Source of the DNA: Deltaproteobacteria bacterium
Lineage (GTDB): Bacteria > Myxococcota_A > Polyangia > GCA-2747355 > JADLHG01
Assembly: GCA_020848905.1 (NCBI GenBank)
Contig: JADLHG010000029.1
Coordinates: forward strand, 1-64,000
Direction: 5' to 3'
Length of the DNA stretch: 64,000 bases
Shown here: in pieces, positions 1-10,631 of the stretch
How positions within the stretch are numbered: the first letter of the stretch is position 1
Layout of the letters: each line of letters starts with the position of its first letter
Notes under the pieces: generated by a model
What the model was told of the DNA's origin: nothing
The model's input: only the letters and a program-made list of their open reading frames with translations
The model's database searches: none
Position numbers and translations under genes: made by a program

Positions 1-214
1 CGGCCGTGTCGTAGTGGTCCGCCTGGAAGTACTGCGACGCGCCGACCTTCACCTTGTCCAGACCCTCGGTGGCCTCCACGGTCTTCGACTTCCTGAGGTA
101 CTTGATGAAGGCCGGGATGGCCACCGCAGCCAGGATGCCGATGATCGCGACCACGATCATGAGCTCGATCAGCGTGAAGCCGCCCGTCTTGCGATTCTTC
201 AGTCTGCTCAACAT
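1..214 (-). CDS. pilA: Type IV major pilin (prepilin), N-terminal 71 residues
   Basis: The protein runs off the left edge of the window. The visible N-terminus has a class III signal: a short basic leader (SRLKNRKTGG) and then FTLIEL, so the prepilin peptidase PilD would cut after Gly12 and methylate Phe13, and Glu17 is the conserved mature Glu5. It is followed by the hydrophobic helix (residues 19-35) and the start of the globular head. The ATG is preceded by a strong AGGAGG. Transcription should come from the sigma54 promoter at 311-328, with the PilR-like regulator encoded directly upstream on the same strand. It is the pilus shaft subunit, assembled at the inner membrane. A minor pseudopilin cannot be excluded without the C-terminus, but the leader and context fit a major pilin. 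Confidence 0.93.
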   Translation of the reverse strand, partial: MLSRLKNRKTGGFTLIELMIVVAIIGILAAVAIPAFIKYLRKSKTVEATEGLDKVKVGASQYFQADHYDTA

Positions 215-310
215 CGTCTGCTCTCCTCCTTGCACTTCGTCGAGAGATTCTGCGCTGAGCCCTCGGCACTCGCCGTGGCTCGTTCCGTTCGATGCGGACG
301 CAGGTTGCTT

Positions 311-328
311 AAGCAATTGCCTTGCCAA
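311..328 (-). promoter_or_regulatory. Sigma54 (-24/-12) promoter of pilA
   Basis: Read on the minus strand this is TTGGCAAGGCAATTGCTT: the -24 GG and the -12 GC are separated by exactly 10 bases, with TTGC at -12, matching the RpoN consensus. The expected transcript start is near 301, giving a leader of about 85 bases before the pilA ATG at 214. A sigma54 activator gene lies immediately upstream, which supports the reading. Confidence 0.88.
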
Positions 329-422
329 GACTCGAGCTGCGCGCCGATCGGTCAAGGCCCGGCGGCCACGGAAGAAAGCGTGATGCGGGATCCGCACGCG
401 CTCGGACGAGACGCGCTCCAGG

Positions 423-450
423 GACAAGTTTTGTCAGGTGGGCCGACAAA
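423..450. promoter_or_regulatory. Cluster of TTGTC/GACAA half-sites, candidate activator site
   Basis: Three half-sites are packed into 28 bases: GACAA at 423, TTTGTC at 430 and GACAAA at 445. The last two form an inverted repeat with a 9-base centre. The cluster is about 125-150 bases upstream of the predicted pilA transcript start, a normal enhancer distance for an NtrC-type activator such as PilR, whose known sites contain TGTC-like half-sites. The assignment is inferred from position and symmetry only. It could also act as a weak terminator for the regulator gene, although no T-tract follows. Confidence 0.4.
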
Positions 451-476
451 TTCCGTCGGCGCGGCGTTCTCTGGGG

Positions 477-1877
<1,401 letters not shown>

Positions 1878-1900
1878 GGCGGCATTGTAGCAGAAGGGGG

Positions 1901-4147
1901 TCAGGGTGCCGACCGGAGCTCGAGCGGAATCCGCTCCCCGCGCTCCACGGCGGCGGCTGTCACTTCGAAAGAGATCCGGCCGGCCGGCCAGACGAGGACC
2001 GCAGGCCCGACCGCACGCGTACGGTCGGATCCAGATCCGGGGCCGAACGCCGCCTCCCGCGTGGTCGGGTACGGCAGCCGGAACACCGCGCCTCCTTCGG
2101 AGCCCACGCGACGGCGATCCCGGAAGAGGAAAGGTCGGCCTCGGTTCGTGAGGAGCGGCAGCCGCAGCTCGACAGGCGTGCTCGGCGGCAGTCGGGCCTC
2201 GACGAGGGCACCCCGCACGCGGCGAAAGACCATGGTGCGTCCGGGGCGCAGGTTGCCGTGGCTCTCCCAGACGTGCTGCGCGAACCCGAGCGCCGGCACC
2301 CAGCGGCTTGCGAGCCAGGCTCCCGACCCGTAGTCGAGGTGGAGGCGGGAGGCCACGGCGCGCTGGAACTCGATGATCGGCAGCAGCTCCGAGGCAGTGC
2401 GGCCGATGAGGTCCCGCTGGCGCGCGAAGCTTCGCAGGGGGAGATCCTGGGTCAGGATCCACCCCACGCGGCGGCGTCCGAGGAGCGCCTCGGCCTCGCG
2501 CGTATCCGCGGTCAAGTAGAAGACGAGGGCGTCGCGGTTGGCCGGCCAGGTGGTCGGCTCGATGAGCGTGCTCCCCACCACCGGAAGGCCGCTGAGGTGG
2601 GCGACCGGCTGACCGGCGCTGAGCGGGACCATGACCCCCATCGGTAGCGGGTCGGCACGGTGCTGGGTCCGAAGCCAGCGGGCCGCGCGATCGCGACCAC
2701 GGTGCGCCGGCCCGGGCAGGTGCTGCCCGTGCGCGAGGTAGTCGACCACCGGCCAGAGCAGACAGAGGCCGCCGAGCAGGACGACCCAGGGGAGGGCGTG
2801 GAGCAGCGAGGGGCGCGCGTGTCCGCGGGCGCGCTCGGTGCATCGCACGGCCACGCGCTCGAGCGCGAGCGCAGCCAGAGGGGCGACGAAGATCCAGGCC
2901 AGGGGCAAAAAGCGGATCTGGAGCAGCCCCACCACGAGCAACGGCGCACCGCAGGCCGCCAGGAACCCGCGCGCCTCGAGCCCCTGCGGCGCACGCACGG
3001 CGAAGGGCAGGAGGAAGGGGACGACGAAGACGAGGTACGTGCCGAGCAGTGGGATCTGCGGCCAGGGGAGCTCGAAGAGGGGCCGCTGTTCGCGCACCAG
3101 GCTCCAGAGCCCGCTCCGTTGACCGAAGGCCCAGGCCTCGACGACGGCGGCGCGCACCGGGGGAAGGAGCAGCACGAGCGCGCCCACGAGAGCGGCGAGC
3201 CCCGACGCGACCAGCGCGTCCTTCGCGGTCGAGAGCCGGGGCCCGTTCCGGCGTCGAACGAGCGAGATCCCGAAGCTGGCCACCAGTAGCGCCGCAAGGA
3301 TCACGACGTGCGTGCGCGAGGGGGCATAGAAAACCCAGCCGTGGGCGGCGTGATGGCCGAAGGCCAGCGGCAGGAGGAGTGAAAGCGTCGACGAGAGCGC
3401 CCCGGCCAGGATCCTTCCGGGTCGCGGATCGCCGGGGCGCAGGATCTGCTCGGCCAGAAGCACTCCGGCGAGCAGCGCCACGGGGAAGAAGGCGCTCGGC
3501 CAGAGCCAGAAGCTCGCCCCGAGGAGCGCGCCCGCCGCCGCGCCGCGTGCGTAATGGCCCGCCGCGGTGCTCGCCCGCCGGGCACCGAGGAGGAGCAGCG
3601 CAGCCGCACCGATGAGGAGCGGCTCGGCCACGTGGTGGTCGAGTCGCCCCGCACGCGTGTACTCGATGTGGATCGGCGACAGCGCCAGGAAGAGCCCCCC
3701 GAGGCCGGCCCACGGGCGGCTCGCCCCTCCCCGTCGAGCGAGGGCGTAGGCGAGGAGCGCCGTCGCGGCCCCGAGGAGCACGACGATCCCCGTACCCACG
3801 AGGGGCAGCGTGGGGCTATCGGGACCCACCCCGCCCGCTCGCGCGAGGAGGGCGACCAGGTAGTCGAAGCCGGGCGGCCAGTGGAGCGCGTAGCCCTCCG
3901 GATGGGCGATCAGCGGATCGTGGCGCGGCGGCAAGGAGGGCAGGTGCCGAAGGGCGATCCCGATCCGTCGCGCGTGATAGTAGTCGTCCGGGTCGATGAG
4001 GCTGAAGTGCTCCGGCGGTCCGAGCGCCGGAAAGCCCACGCAGCGGACGGCCACGGCGAGCAGGAAGACCCCGGTGAGTCCGGCGACCGTCCCGACGAGC
4101 CGCGGCAGCATCCGCGGCCCGGGAGCCCCTGTCTCGAGCTCGGTCAC
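1901..4147 (-). CDS. STT3/PglB-like oligosaccharyltransferase homologue
   Basis: 748 aa. Multi-pass membrane protein with about a dozen hydrophobic segments, followed by a C-terminal extracytoplasmic domain. The first external loop carries an acidic DPDDYYHARR motif (residues 52-61), the metal-binding signature of STT3/AglB/PglB enzymes that transfer lipid-linked glycan to protein. In the C-terminal domain the position expected for the WWDYG sequon-binding motif reads VPLSAG (507-512) before a typical continuation, so acceptor recognition may differ from N-X-S/T. The GTG start overlaps the upstream stop as GTGA, showing translational coupling to the TMTC-like gene. The PilR-like gene follows 23 bases downstream, so surface-protein or pilin glycosylation is a reasonable inference. 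Confidence 0.72.
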   Translation of the reverse strand: MTELETGAPGPRMLPRLVGTVAGLTGVFLLAVAVRCVGFPALGPPEHFSLIDPDDYYHARRIGIALRHLPSLPPRHDPLIAHPEGYALHWPPGFDYLVALLARAGGVGPDSPTLPLVGTGIVVLLGAATALLAYALARRGGASRPWAGLGGLFLALSPIHIEYTRAGRLDHHVAEPLLIGAAALLLLGARRASTAAGHYARGAAAGALLGASFWLWPSAFFPVALLAGVLLAEQILRPGDPRPGRILAGALSSTLSLLLPLAFGHHAAHGWVFYAPSRTHVVILAALLVASFGISLVRRRNGPRLSTAKDALVASGLAALVGALVLLLPPVRAAVVEAWAFGQRSGLWSLVREQRPLFELPWPQIPLLGTYLVFVVPFLLPFAVRAPQGLEARGFLAACGAPLLVVGLLQIRFLPLAWIFVAPLAALALERVAVRCTERARGHARPSLLHALPWVVLLGGLCLLWPVVDYLAHGQHLPGPAHRGRDRAARWLRTQHRADPLPMGVMVPLSAGQPVAHLSGLPVVGSTLIEPTTWPANRDALVFYLTADTREAEALLGRRRVGWILTQDLPLRSFARQRDLIGRTASELLPIIEFQRAVASRLHLDYGSGAWLASRWVPALGFAQHVWESHGNLRPGRTMVFRRVRGALVEARLPPSTPVELRLPLLTNRGRPFLFRDRRRVGSEGGAVFRLPYPTTREAAFGPGSGSDRTRAVGPAVLVWPAGRISFEVTAAAVERGERIPLELRSAP

Positions 4148-5850
4148 GGGGGGGTCCCGCGCGCGTCCCGGCGGGCCCGAGTCGCCAGGTCGGCTGCCGT
4201 GCGCGGACAGCGCGGAAGCGAGAGGCAGCGCTGGAGGTGCGTCAGCGCCGAGGAGGCATCGCCTCGCTCGAGCGCGAGCAAGCCGAGTTCGTGCTCCGCG
4301 GAGGCGTGACGGGGATCCAGGGCGAGGGCGCGCCGCTGCGCTGCCCCGGCCTCGCGGAGGAGGGCCCCGGGGTCGCCGCCTCCCACGCGCGGGCCTCCCG
4401 GGCTGGCGCGCAGGCGCAGCAGGCGGCCGTGGTTGACCCAGGTGGTCGGTAGATTCGGGGCCCGCGCCAGCGAGCGGCGCAGGAGCCGGTCCGCCAGCTC
4501 GAGCTCTCCTTGCTCGAGCGCGAGGGCGCCGAGCGCGCCGTTGGCTACCGGGTGATCCGCGTCGTGCGCGAGCACGCCGCGCCAGAGCGCGACGTCGTCG
4601 CGCCACGTCTCGAGATAACGGTGCGTACCGAACGCGAAGAGAGGGAGGAGCAGGATCGGTGCGAGCGCCACGGCGCGAACACGACGGACCAGCCAGGAGA
4701 CCCCGCAGCCGCCGAGGAGGGCGGCGAAGGCGAGGGGAAGGTAGAGGAAGCGGTCCGCTCGGAGCTGGCTCACGGGGAGGATCCCCGAGGTCGGCAGCAG
4801 GGCGAGGAGAAAACAGCCGAGGAGCCCGAGCGGCAGGGCCAGAGGCGGGCGGATGCGGAAGCGAACGGCAAGAGCCACGCCGAGCCCCCCGAGCAGCACG
4901 CTCCCCCAGGTGAAGGGATCCAGCAGCGCCGAAGCGGGCCAGAGTGTGTAGACGGGGGAGAGCTCGATGGGCCCGACGATCTGAGACACCGCGTGCAAGG
5001 GGCTCCCCGCCGCTCGAAGAAGCCGTTCGCCGAGCCCGAGATCGTGGAGCCCGATGACCCCGCTTCTTCGTCCGACGACGACGGCGAAGGTCAGGGCTGC
5101 GGCGCTCGCGAGGGCGATGAGGAGGAGCGCGCCGGCGACGCGCCGGTCTCGGAAAAGGCGAGGGCGTAGGCTGAAGGCCAGCCACGGACAGAGAACCGCC
5201 ACGATGACCCCCGGGCCCTTGCTTGCCAGGGCGGCCAGCGCCGCGAGGAGCGAGACGCCGAGCCAGAGGGTCCCTCGACGCCCGGGGCGCCGGTGATACG
5301 CGGCGAGCGCCGCCAGGGCGGCGAGCACGAACAGCGCGCACAGGAGGTCCTTGCGACCCGTCACCCAGGCCACCGGCTCCACGGTGAGCGGATGGACGCC
5401 GAAGAACGCGGCGCTCCCCACCGCCGCGAGAGGGGAGAGGCCGAGGAGGCGGCCGAGCAGCGCCAGCAGCGCGACGGTTGCGAGGTGGAGCAGCAGATTC
5501 GTGCGATGGAAAGGGGCTGCCGGCAGCTCAGGACCTGCCGCCGCTGCATCCATGGCGTAGCTCAGGTCGCGAAGCGGGAAGTACTCCCAGAACCGCCCCT
5601 CGAGCGCGCGCCTCGGCGAGAGCAGGGCTCGCCACGCCCCCGCCTCGCCGGCGGCCACCGCGCGCACCTCTGCCCGATCGGTCACATAGATCGGATCATC
5701 CCACTTGAGAAAACGGAAGCCGCTCACGCGCGCGAAGAGAAGGCCCGTCGCCGCGAGGAGGAGCGCGAGTGCGAGCCACCACCCGGCGCCGCGTCCGCTA
5801 CGCGTCGGCGGCCGCCCGACCTGCTCCTCCCGCGGATCCCCTGGGCTCAC
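4144..5850 (-). CDS. TMTC-like GT-C membrane protein with C-terminal TPRs
   Basis: 568 aa. An N-terminal polytopic domain is followed by TPR-like helices from about residue 420. After the first membrane helix comes a WDD acidic motif (50-52), and further on HPLTVEPVAWVTGRKDLL, which resembles the HPxxxExVxxxxGRxDLL motif of the TMTC family of O-mannosyltransferases (PMT-like GT-C fold). A lipid-phosphosugar-dependent glycosyltransferase acting outside the membrane is the likely role; donor and acceptor cannot be read from sequence. I chose the GTG at 5850 because AAGGA lies 6 bases upstream. The stop overlaps the start of the STT3-like gene by four bases. Two close relatives lie at 7709-9910 and 16219-17976. 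Confidence 0.68.
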   Translation of the reverse strand: MSPGDPREEQVGRPPTRSGRGAGWWLALALLLAATGLLFARVSGFRFLKWDDPIYVTDRAEVRAVAAGEAGAWRALLSPRRALEGRFWEYFPLRDLSYAMDAAAAGPELPAAPFHRTNLLLHLATVALLALLGRLLGLSPLAAVGSAAFFGVHPLTVEPVAWVTGRKDLLCALFVLAALAALAAYHRRPGRRGTLWLGVSLLAALAALASKGPGVIVAVLCPWLAFSLRPRLFRDRRVAGALLLIALASAAALTFAVVVGRRSGVIGLHDLGLGERLLRAAGSPLHAVSQIVGPIELSPVYTLWPASALLDPFTWGSVLLGGLGVALAVRFRIRPPLALPLGLLGCFLLALLPTSGILPVSQLRADRFLYLPLAFAALLGGCGVSWLVRRVRAVALAPILLLPLFAFGTHRYLETWRDDVALWRGVLAHDADHPVANGALGALALEQGELELADRLLRRSLARAPNLPTTWVNHGRLLRLRASPGGPRVGGGDPGALLREAGAAQRRALALDPRHASAEHELGLLALERGDASSALTHLQRCLSLPRCPRTAADLATRARRDARGTPP

Positions 5851-5900
5851 GTCGCATCCTTCGCGGCGACGTGTTACCTTCGTCGCCTGCACCCTCGCCC

Positions 5901-7706
5901 ATGTCTAGCGCGCCCGATAGCCGCACCGGCTCGTTGTCGAAGGGCGAGCGACGTTTCGCCCGCCTGCTCGTCCCGGCCGCGCTGCTCGTCGGGGCAGCCC
6001 TGCCACTCGGGCTGGTCTTCCACGCGCGCGCCGCCAACGGAGTGCACGGTTTTCCGCTCGACGACCCGTGGATCCACCTGACCTACGCTCGCACCCTACA
6101 CCAGCACCGGAGCTTCGCCTACTTCCCCGGGGATCCCGCGACCGCCGGATCCACGGCGCCGCTCTATACCCTGCTCCTCGCGGCAGGCTTCGGCGCGACG
6201 AGCGACGAGAAGCTGCTGAGCTACGCGCTAGGGATCGCCTTCCACCTCGGGTTCTTGATCCTCTTCGCCCGCTGGGCCTCGCGCAGCCTCGGTAGCGCCG
6301 CGTGGGCGCTGGGCGCGCTGCTCCTGGTCGCGCTCGACCGTCGTGTCGGCATCCTGACCGTCTCGGGGATGGAGACCTCGCTCTTCTTGCTGCTCGTGGC
6401 CTGGGCCTTCTGCGCGCGCCAGGCGCCTCGTGGCTGGAGCTGGGGGCTCGCGGTGGGACTCGCGGTCTGGGTGCGACCGGACGGGCTGGTGCTCGCGCTC
6501 GGGTTCGGCCTGCGCGACCTTTTCGCCTGGCTGCGCCGGCCGGCGGACACGGTCTTCGACGCGCGCTCGCGGCTCCTGCCCTGGGTCCCCCTCTCTCTGC
6601 TGGTGATCGGTTACGGCCTCTTCAACTTCAGTCTCGGTCGCGAGCTCCTGCCCAACACCTTCGCCGCGAAGACGGCGCTCTACGCGGCGAAGTCGAGGGG
6701 CGAGTTCGTCACCGGCCAACTCCAGAGCTTCCTTCTGGGACACGGGTGGCTGCTGCTGATGCCCTTCGCGCTCGTCGCAGGGGCGGTCACCGGCGGCCAG
6801 CTCCTCGGGCGCCGCGAGGCCCCGCTGGCCGACGAAGCTGCCTTCGGCCTCGGGCTTCCGCTCGCCTATCTCGCGCTGCTCCCCTTCGCCCACCGCTTCG
6901 AGCGCTACCTCGTGCCCGCCTTGCCCGCGCTGGCCATCCTGAGCCTCGGCGGGCTGCGACAGGCGCTGGCCTGGGTGCGTCGGCGCGCCCCCGCCCTCGC
7001 CGGTCGGGCGCTCCCGGTCAGCCTCGGTGCCGTGCTGGTCGTGGCCTGCGTCCTCCATGCGCAGGGAGTGGCGCTCGCGGTCACCGAGTACCGCTACTAC
7101 TGCCACTATCACTATCAACGGCACGAACGGACGGGGCGATGGATCGCCGCGCACACGCCCCCGGGAGCCGTAGTCGCCGCGCACGACGTCGGCGCCGTCG
7201 GCTACTACTCCCAGCGACGCATCGTGGACCTGGCGGGCCTCGTCTCGCCGGAGATCGTGCGCCACATGGGCAAACCGGACTACTTCGAACAGCTCCACCG
7301 CATCTTCGGGCGAGAGAAGGTGACGCACCTCGCGCTCCTCCGGAGCTGGCTCGAGCTCGACAACGTCGAACCGCTCTTCGTCGCGCACCCCGTTCCCGAG
7401 GTGATGGAGGTCTACGCCTGGGCGCCCCCGCGGGCGCACCTCGTGCCACCGCACGTGACTGCGGAACGCAACCTCGCCGCGTACGAGCTCAGCTCCGGGC
7501 GCGTCGCCGTGGGTCACGAGCGCCTGAAGCGACTCGCACGTGAGGATCCGCAGAGCGCTCGCACCTGGATGCTCCTGGCGGAGGCGAGTCTCCGGCGCGG
7601 CGACCGCCCCGCGGGCCGCAAGGCGCTCGACCGCGTGCTCCGGCTGAACCCCGACCACCCCGTCGCCCGCGCCTGGGTTGCGCGTCTGGCCCGGGGAGCG
7701 ACCTGA
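5901..7706 (+). CDS. GT-C family membrane glycosyltransferase with TPR tail
   Basis: 601 aa. Polytopic protein of the GT39/GT-C type. The first external loop has LDDPWIHLTYAR followed by a GSTAPLYTLLLA segment, typical of this family. A conserved external motif HDVGAVGYYSQRRIVDLAGL begins at residue 428, and the last 80 residues form TPR-like helices. It probably uses a polyprenyl-phosphate sugar at the outer face of the inner membrane. The ATG at 5901 is preferred; a GTG at 5871 in the same frame is possible. It is divergent from the minus-strand TMTC-like gene and is followed two bases after its stop by another TMTC-like gene, so the two form an operon. Confidence 0.68.
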   Translation: MSSAPDSRTGSLSKGERRFARLLVPAALLVGAALPLGLVFHARAANGVHGFPLDDPWIHLTYARTLHQHRSFAYFPGDPATAGSTAPLYTLLLAAGFGATSDEKLLSYALGIAFHLGFLILFARWASRSLGSAAWALGALLLVALDRRVGILTVSGMETSLFLLLVAWAFCARQAPRGWSWGLAVGLAVWVRPDGLVLALGFGLRDLFAWLRRPADTVFDARSRLLPWVPLSLLVIGYGLFNFSLGRELLPNTFAAKTALYAAKSRGEFVTGQLQSFLLGHGWLLLMPFALVAGAVTGGQLLGRREAPLADEAAFGLGLPLAYLALLPFAHRFERYLVPALPALAILSLGGLRQALAWVRRRAPALAGRALPVSLGAVLVVACVLHAQGVALAVTEYRYYCHYHYQRHERTGRWIAAHTPPGAVVAAHDVGAVGYYSQRRIVDLAGLVSPEIVRHMGKPDYFEQLHRIFGREKVTHLALLRSWLELDNVEPLFVAHPVPEVMEVYAWAPPRAHLVPPHVTAERNLAAYELSSGRVAVGHERLKRLAREDPQSARTWMLLAEASLRRGDRPAGRKALDRVLRLNPDHPVARAWVARLARGAT

Positions 7707-7708
7707 CC

Positions 7709-9910
7709 ATGCACACGCCCCCAGACCCCGCTTTCTCGCCCCGTCGACGCCTCGCCGTGCTGCTGGCGGCCCTCGTGCTCACGGCCCTCAGCTACGCCCG
7801 CTCGCTCGAGGGTACCTTCATCTGGGACGACGTCGCGCTGGTCGTGCAAAACCGCTATATCAAGAATACTCGCTATATCGGTCGCAACCTCTCGTCCACC
7901 TTCTGGGACGTGGGCATGGTCTCGACCGACCTCGACACGCGCTCGAAGACCAACATCTACTATCGGCCGCTCGTCACGCTGACCTACATGGCGGACTACT
8001 GGCTCTACGGTCTCAAGCCGTGGGGTTACCACCTGACCAACCTGCTCGCCCACCTGGTCGCCGTGGGGCTGGCCTTCCTGCTCGTGCGGCGCCTCTTTCC
8101 GGCCGACCCCCTGGCGGCGACCGCGGCGCTCCTGGTCTTCGCCCTGCACCCCAGCCGCTCCGAGGCCGTCACCTGGATCTCCGGACGAACCGACGTCTTG
8201 ATGGCCATCTTCTTCATCCCGGCCGTCGTGCTGTACTGGGACAGTCTCGCGGCAGAGAGGGGGAGGGGGGTGCGCCTCGCCCTCGCCTGGCTCTTCTACG
8301 CCGCAGCCGTCCTCTGTAAGGAAACCGCGATCTCCCTGGCCTTGATGGTGCCGCTGCTCGACCTGCTCCTCGTGAGCCGGGGAGAGCGCGCCCGTTTCTG
8401 GCGCAACGCGAAGCAGGTTCATCTCCCGCTCGTCGCCATCACCCTCGTGTACGTCGTGCTGCGGCTCCTTCTCCAGCGCAAGCTCGTCGGGCCCCAGGAC
8501 CCCTCCCCCCTCGGCCACTGGGCCATGACGGTCCTCGAGACCGTCGGTCGCTACGCGCTCCTGGTGGTGAACCCCTACCAGCCCAGCGTCCAGCACGCCG
8601 CGTACGCCACCGCCCGCACCCCGAGCTGGCCCATCCTCGCCCTCGGAGGCGCGATCCTCGTCGGGGGCGCCGCGGCCATCTGGCTCGCGCGACGCCGCTA
8701 CCCGAAGGTGGCGTGGGCGCTCGTCGTGGCGGGCGCAGCCCTCGCCCCGGTCTCGAACGTCATCCCCCTCCGGCTCAACGTGCTCGTCGCCGACCGCTTC
8801 CTCTACCTCCCCCTCCTCGGGGTCGGGCTTCTCGTCGGGGCGGGCCTCGCGCTCGCGTCGCGTCGCCTGCGCCCGCTGCTCTTCGGGGTCCTGGTCCTCG
8901 TCGTGGCCACCTGGGGCGTCACGGCGCACGTTCGTGCCGGCGACTACACCGACAACCTGCGCTTCTGGCAGGCGACCGCCGAGAGTAGCCCGGGGAACCC
9001 CGTGGCCGAGGAGTCTCTCGCCGCGGCGCTCGTGAACAAGGGGCGCTACCGCGAAGCGGAACGCTGGCTCGCGATGGCCTTCCAGAACTGGACCCGCTAC
9101 GAGCCGAAGGAGGGGCGTCCCCTCGAGATGCTCCTCCGGCTCGTGGACCTGCGCATGCGGGGCTCGGGGGGGCTCGACCGCGCCTTTCTCGAGGAGGTGG
9201 TGGCCTTCACCGGGCGACTGATCCACCTGGCCAAGGATACGAAGGATCCCGCGCGCCGAGTCACCCTCCGGATCGGGAAGGTCACGATGGTCGTGATGGT
9301 CGACAGCCCCATGGTCCACGAACGCCTCACCAAGGCCTGGGTGGACCTCCACGCGCTGCGGGGCTCGGCGCTGAGCTGGCTCGGACGGGATGCGGAGGCC
9401 CTCGCGGCCCTCAAGGAGGCCCTGCGGCGGAGTCCGGACGCGCTCGCCACGAACATCACCATGGCCATCGCGCACGCGCGGGCCCTCGAGCTGGAGGCGG
9501 CGCAGAGGCTCGCCCGGCGGGCACGCGACCTGGAGCCCGACGCCGAGGCGACCTCGTCGCTCCTCGGCGCGCTCGACCAGGCGGTACCCCGGATCCAGGC
9601 CCTCCGACGCCTCGGGTATCACGGGACCGCGACGCCTGCCTCGGACCCGCAGGTGCACCGGCTGCTGGGCGAGCTCTACGTGCTCCTGCGCGCTCCGCTG
9701 CGGGTGCGCGGTCACCTGGAGCGCCTCATCGCGCTGGATCCGAACGATCGAGCGGCCCGGGCCATGCTCGCGCTCGAGCTCGCCGCCGGTGGGGACCTCG
9801 TCGGGGCTCTCCGCGTGGTGCGCGACGCCCGTACGCGTTTCGGCAACGAAGGGGGACTCGAGCAGCTCGAGCGACAGGTGCGGCAGTCGTACGACGCGCG
9901 GAAGCGGTAG
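7709..9910 (+). CDS. TMTC-like GT-C membrane protein with long TPR region
   Basis: 733 aa. Signal-anchor helix, then IWDDVALVVQN in the first loop, the family motif HPSRSEAVTWISGRTDVL, about ten membrane segments, and a C-terminal half built of TPR-like repeats (about 430-720). The architecture matches bacterial relatives of TMTC O-mannosyltransferases. The ATG is two bases after the upstream stop, so it is cotranscribed with the GT-C gene. Function is inferred from fold and motifs; the sugar and target are unknown. The TPR part, on the outer side, could recruit the protein acceptor. The gene ends four bases before the convergent methyltransferase gene. Confidence 0.68.
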   Translation: MHTPPDPAFSPRRRLAVLLAALVLTALSYARSLEGTFIWDDVALVVQNRYIKNTRYIGRNLSSTFWDVGMVSTDLDTRSKTNIYYRPLVTLTYMADYWLYGLKPWGYHLTNLLAHLVAVGLAFLLVRRLFPADPLAATAALLVFALHPSRSEAVTWISGRTDVLMAIFFIPAVVLYWDSLAAERGRGVRLALAWLFYAAAVLCKETAISLALMVPLLDLLLVSRGERARFWRNAKQVHLPLVAITLVYVVLRLLLQRKLVGPQDPSPLGHWAMTVLETVGRYALLVVNPYQPSVQHAAYATARTPSWPILALGGAILVGGAAAIWLARRRYPKVAWALVVAGAALAPVSNVIPLRLNVLVADRFLYLPLLGVGLLVGAGLALASRRLRPLLFGVLVLVVATWGVTAHVRAGDYTDNLRFWQATAESSPGNPVAEESLAAALVNKGRYREAERWLAMAFQNWTRYEPKEGRPLEMLLRLVDLRMRGSGGLDRAFLEEVVAFTGRLIHLAKDTKDPARRVTLRIGKVTMVVMVDSPMVHERLTKAWVDLHALRGSALSWLGRDAEALAALKEALRRSPDALATNITMAIAHARALELEAAQRLARRARDLEPDAEATSSLLGALDQAVPRIQALRRLGYHGTATPASDPQVHRLLGELYVLLRAPLRVRGHLERLIALDPNDRAARAMLALELAAGGDLVGALRVVRDARTRFGNEGGLEQLERQVRQSYDARKR

Positions 9911-9914
9911 GCAG

Positions 9915-10631
9915 CTACTCCTTACGAAGCACGACGATCAGGAAGCCCCCGAGGCCGCGCAGCACCGGTGCATCCGAGGCCAGGCGCTCCGCTGCCGCAA
10001 AGACCGAACGCACGACGGGGAGGTCGTGGACGTGCGACACGGGGGTGACCACCCGCACGCCACGGACCGCGTGGAGGTGGATCCCCCGCGGGAGGTACGC
10101 CTTGATCTCCTCGATCGTGTCGTAGCGCGTGAACACATCGTCGTCGGTGTACGCGCTGCCCACGCGCGTCGGGCGCTTCACGCGCTTGATGAGGTGTCGC
10201 AGGCTGCGGCGGTTGTAGAACTCGAGCACCAGATGCCCGCCGGGCCGCGTCACGCGGGCGAACTCGGCCAGCGCGCCCCGGATGTTCGGCACGTGGGCCA
10301 GCACCTTGAAGCTCACCACTGCGTCGAAGTGCTCGTCGGGGAAGGGCAGGTGTTCCACGCTCCCCTGCAGGACCGAGAGCCCGCGCCGCCGGGCACCGCT
10401 CAGCATCCCCGACGAGAGATCGATCCCCACCGCCTGCTGTGCGCCCGGTGCGAGGCGCTTCAAGATGAGGCCGGTCCCGCACCCCGCTTCGAGCACGCGT
10501 CCGCCGCAGTAGGGTTCGGCGACGCGCACCTCGAGCTCGTCGATGAGGACGTGGTACCCCTCGTGGCGCCGGCGCTCGTACACCTCGCTGAAGTGATCGT
10601 AATAGCTCTTCGAACGCAGCTCCGTGGTCAT
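9915..10631 (-). CDS. Class I SAM-dependent methyltransferase
   Basis: 238 aa with the usual SAM-binding motifs: VLEAGCGTGL (motif I), an acidic residue at the end of beta2 (GIDLS), and LQGSVEHLPFPDEHFDAVVS, a UbiE/Methyltransf_11 pattern. The ATG overlaps the stop of the upstream GT4 gene by four bases (ATGA), so the two are translationally coupled. This suggests methylation of a sugar or lipid head group made by the glycosyltransferase, for example O-antigen or glycan capping. The substrate itself is not visible in the sequence. Confidence 0.8.
   Translation of the reverse strand: MTTELRSKSYYDHFSEVYERRRHEGYHVLIDELEVRVAEPYCGGRVLEAGCGTGLILKRLAPGAQQAVGIDLSSGMLSGARRRGLSVLQGSVEHLPFPDEHFDAVVSFKVLAHVPNIRGALAEFARVTRPGGHLVLEFYNRRSLRHLIKRVKRPTRVGSAYTDDDVFTRYDTIEEIKAYLPRGIHLHAVRGVRVVTPVSHVHDLPVVRSVFAAAERLASDAPVLRGLGGFLIVVLRKE

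Noticed and set aside
7514-9715. A 733-codon minus-strand frame opposite the TMTC-like gene
   Set aside because: It mirrors the plus-strand gene in the complementary frame and has a Glu/Gly/Arg/His-rich composition without motifs.
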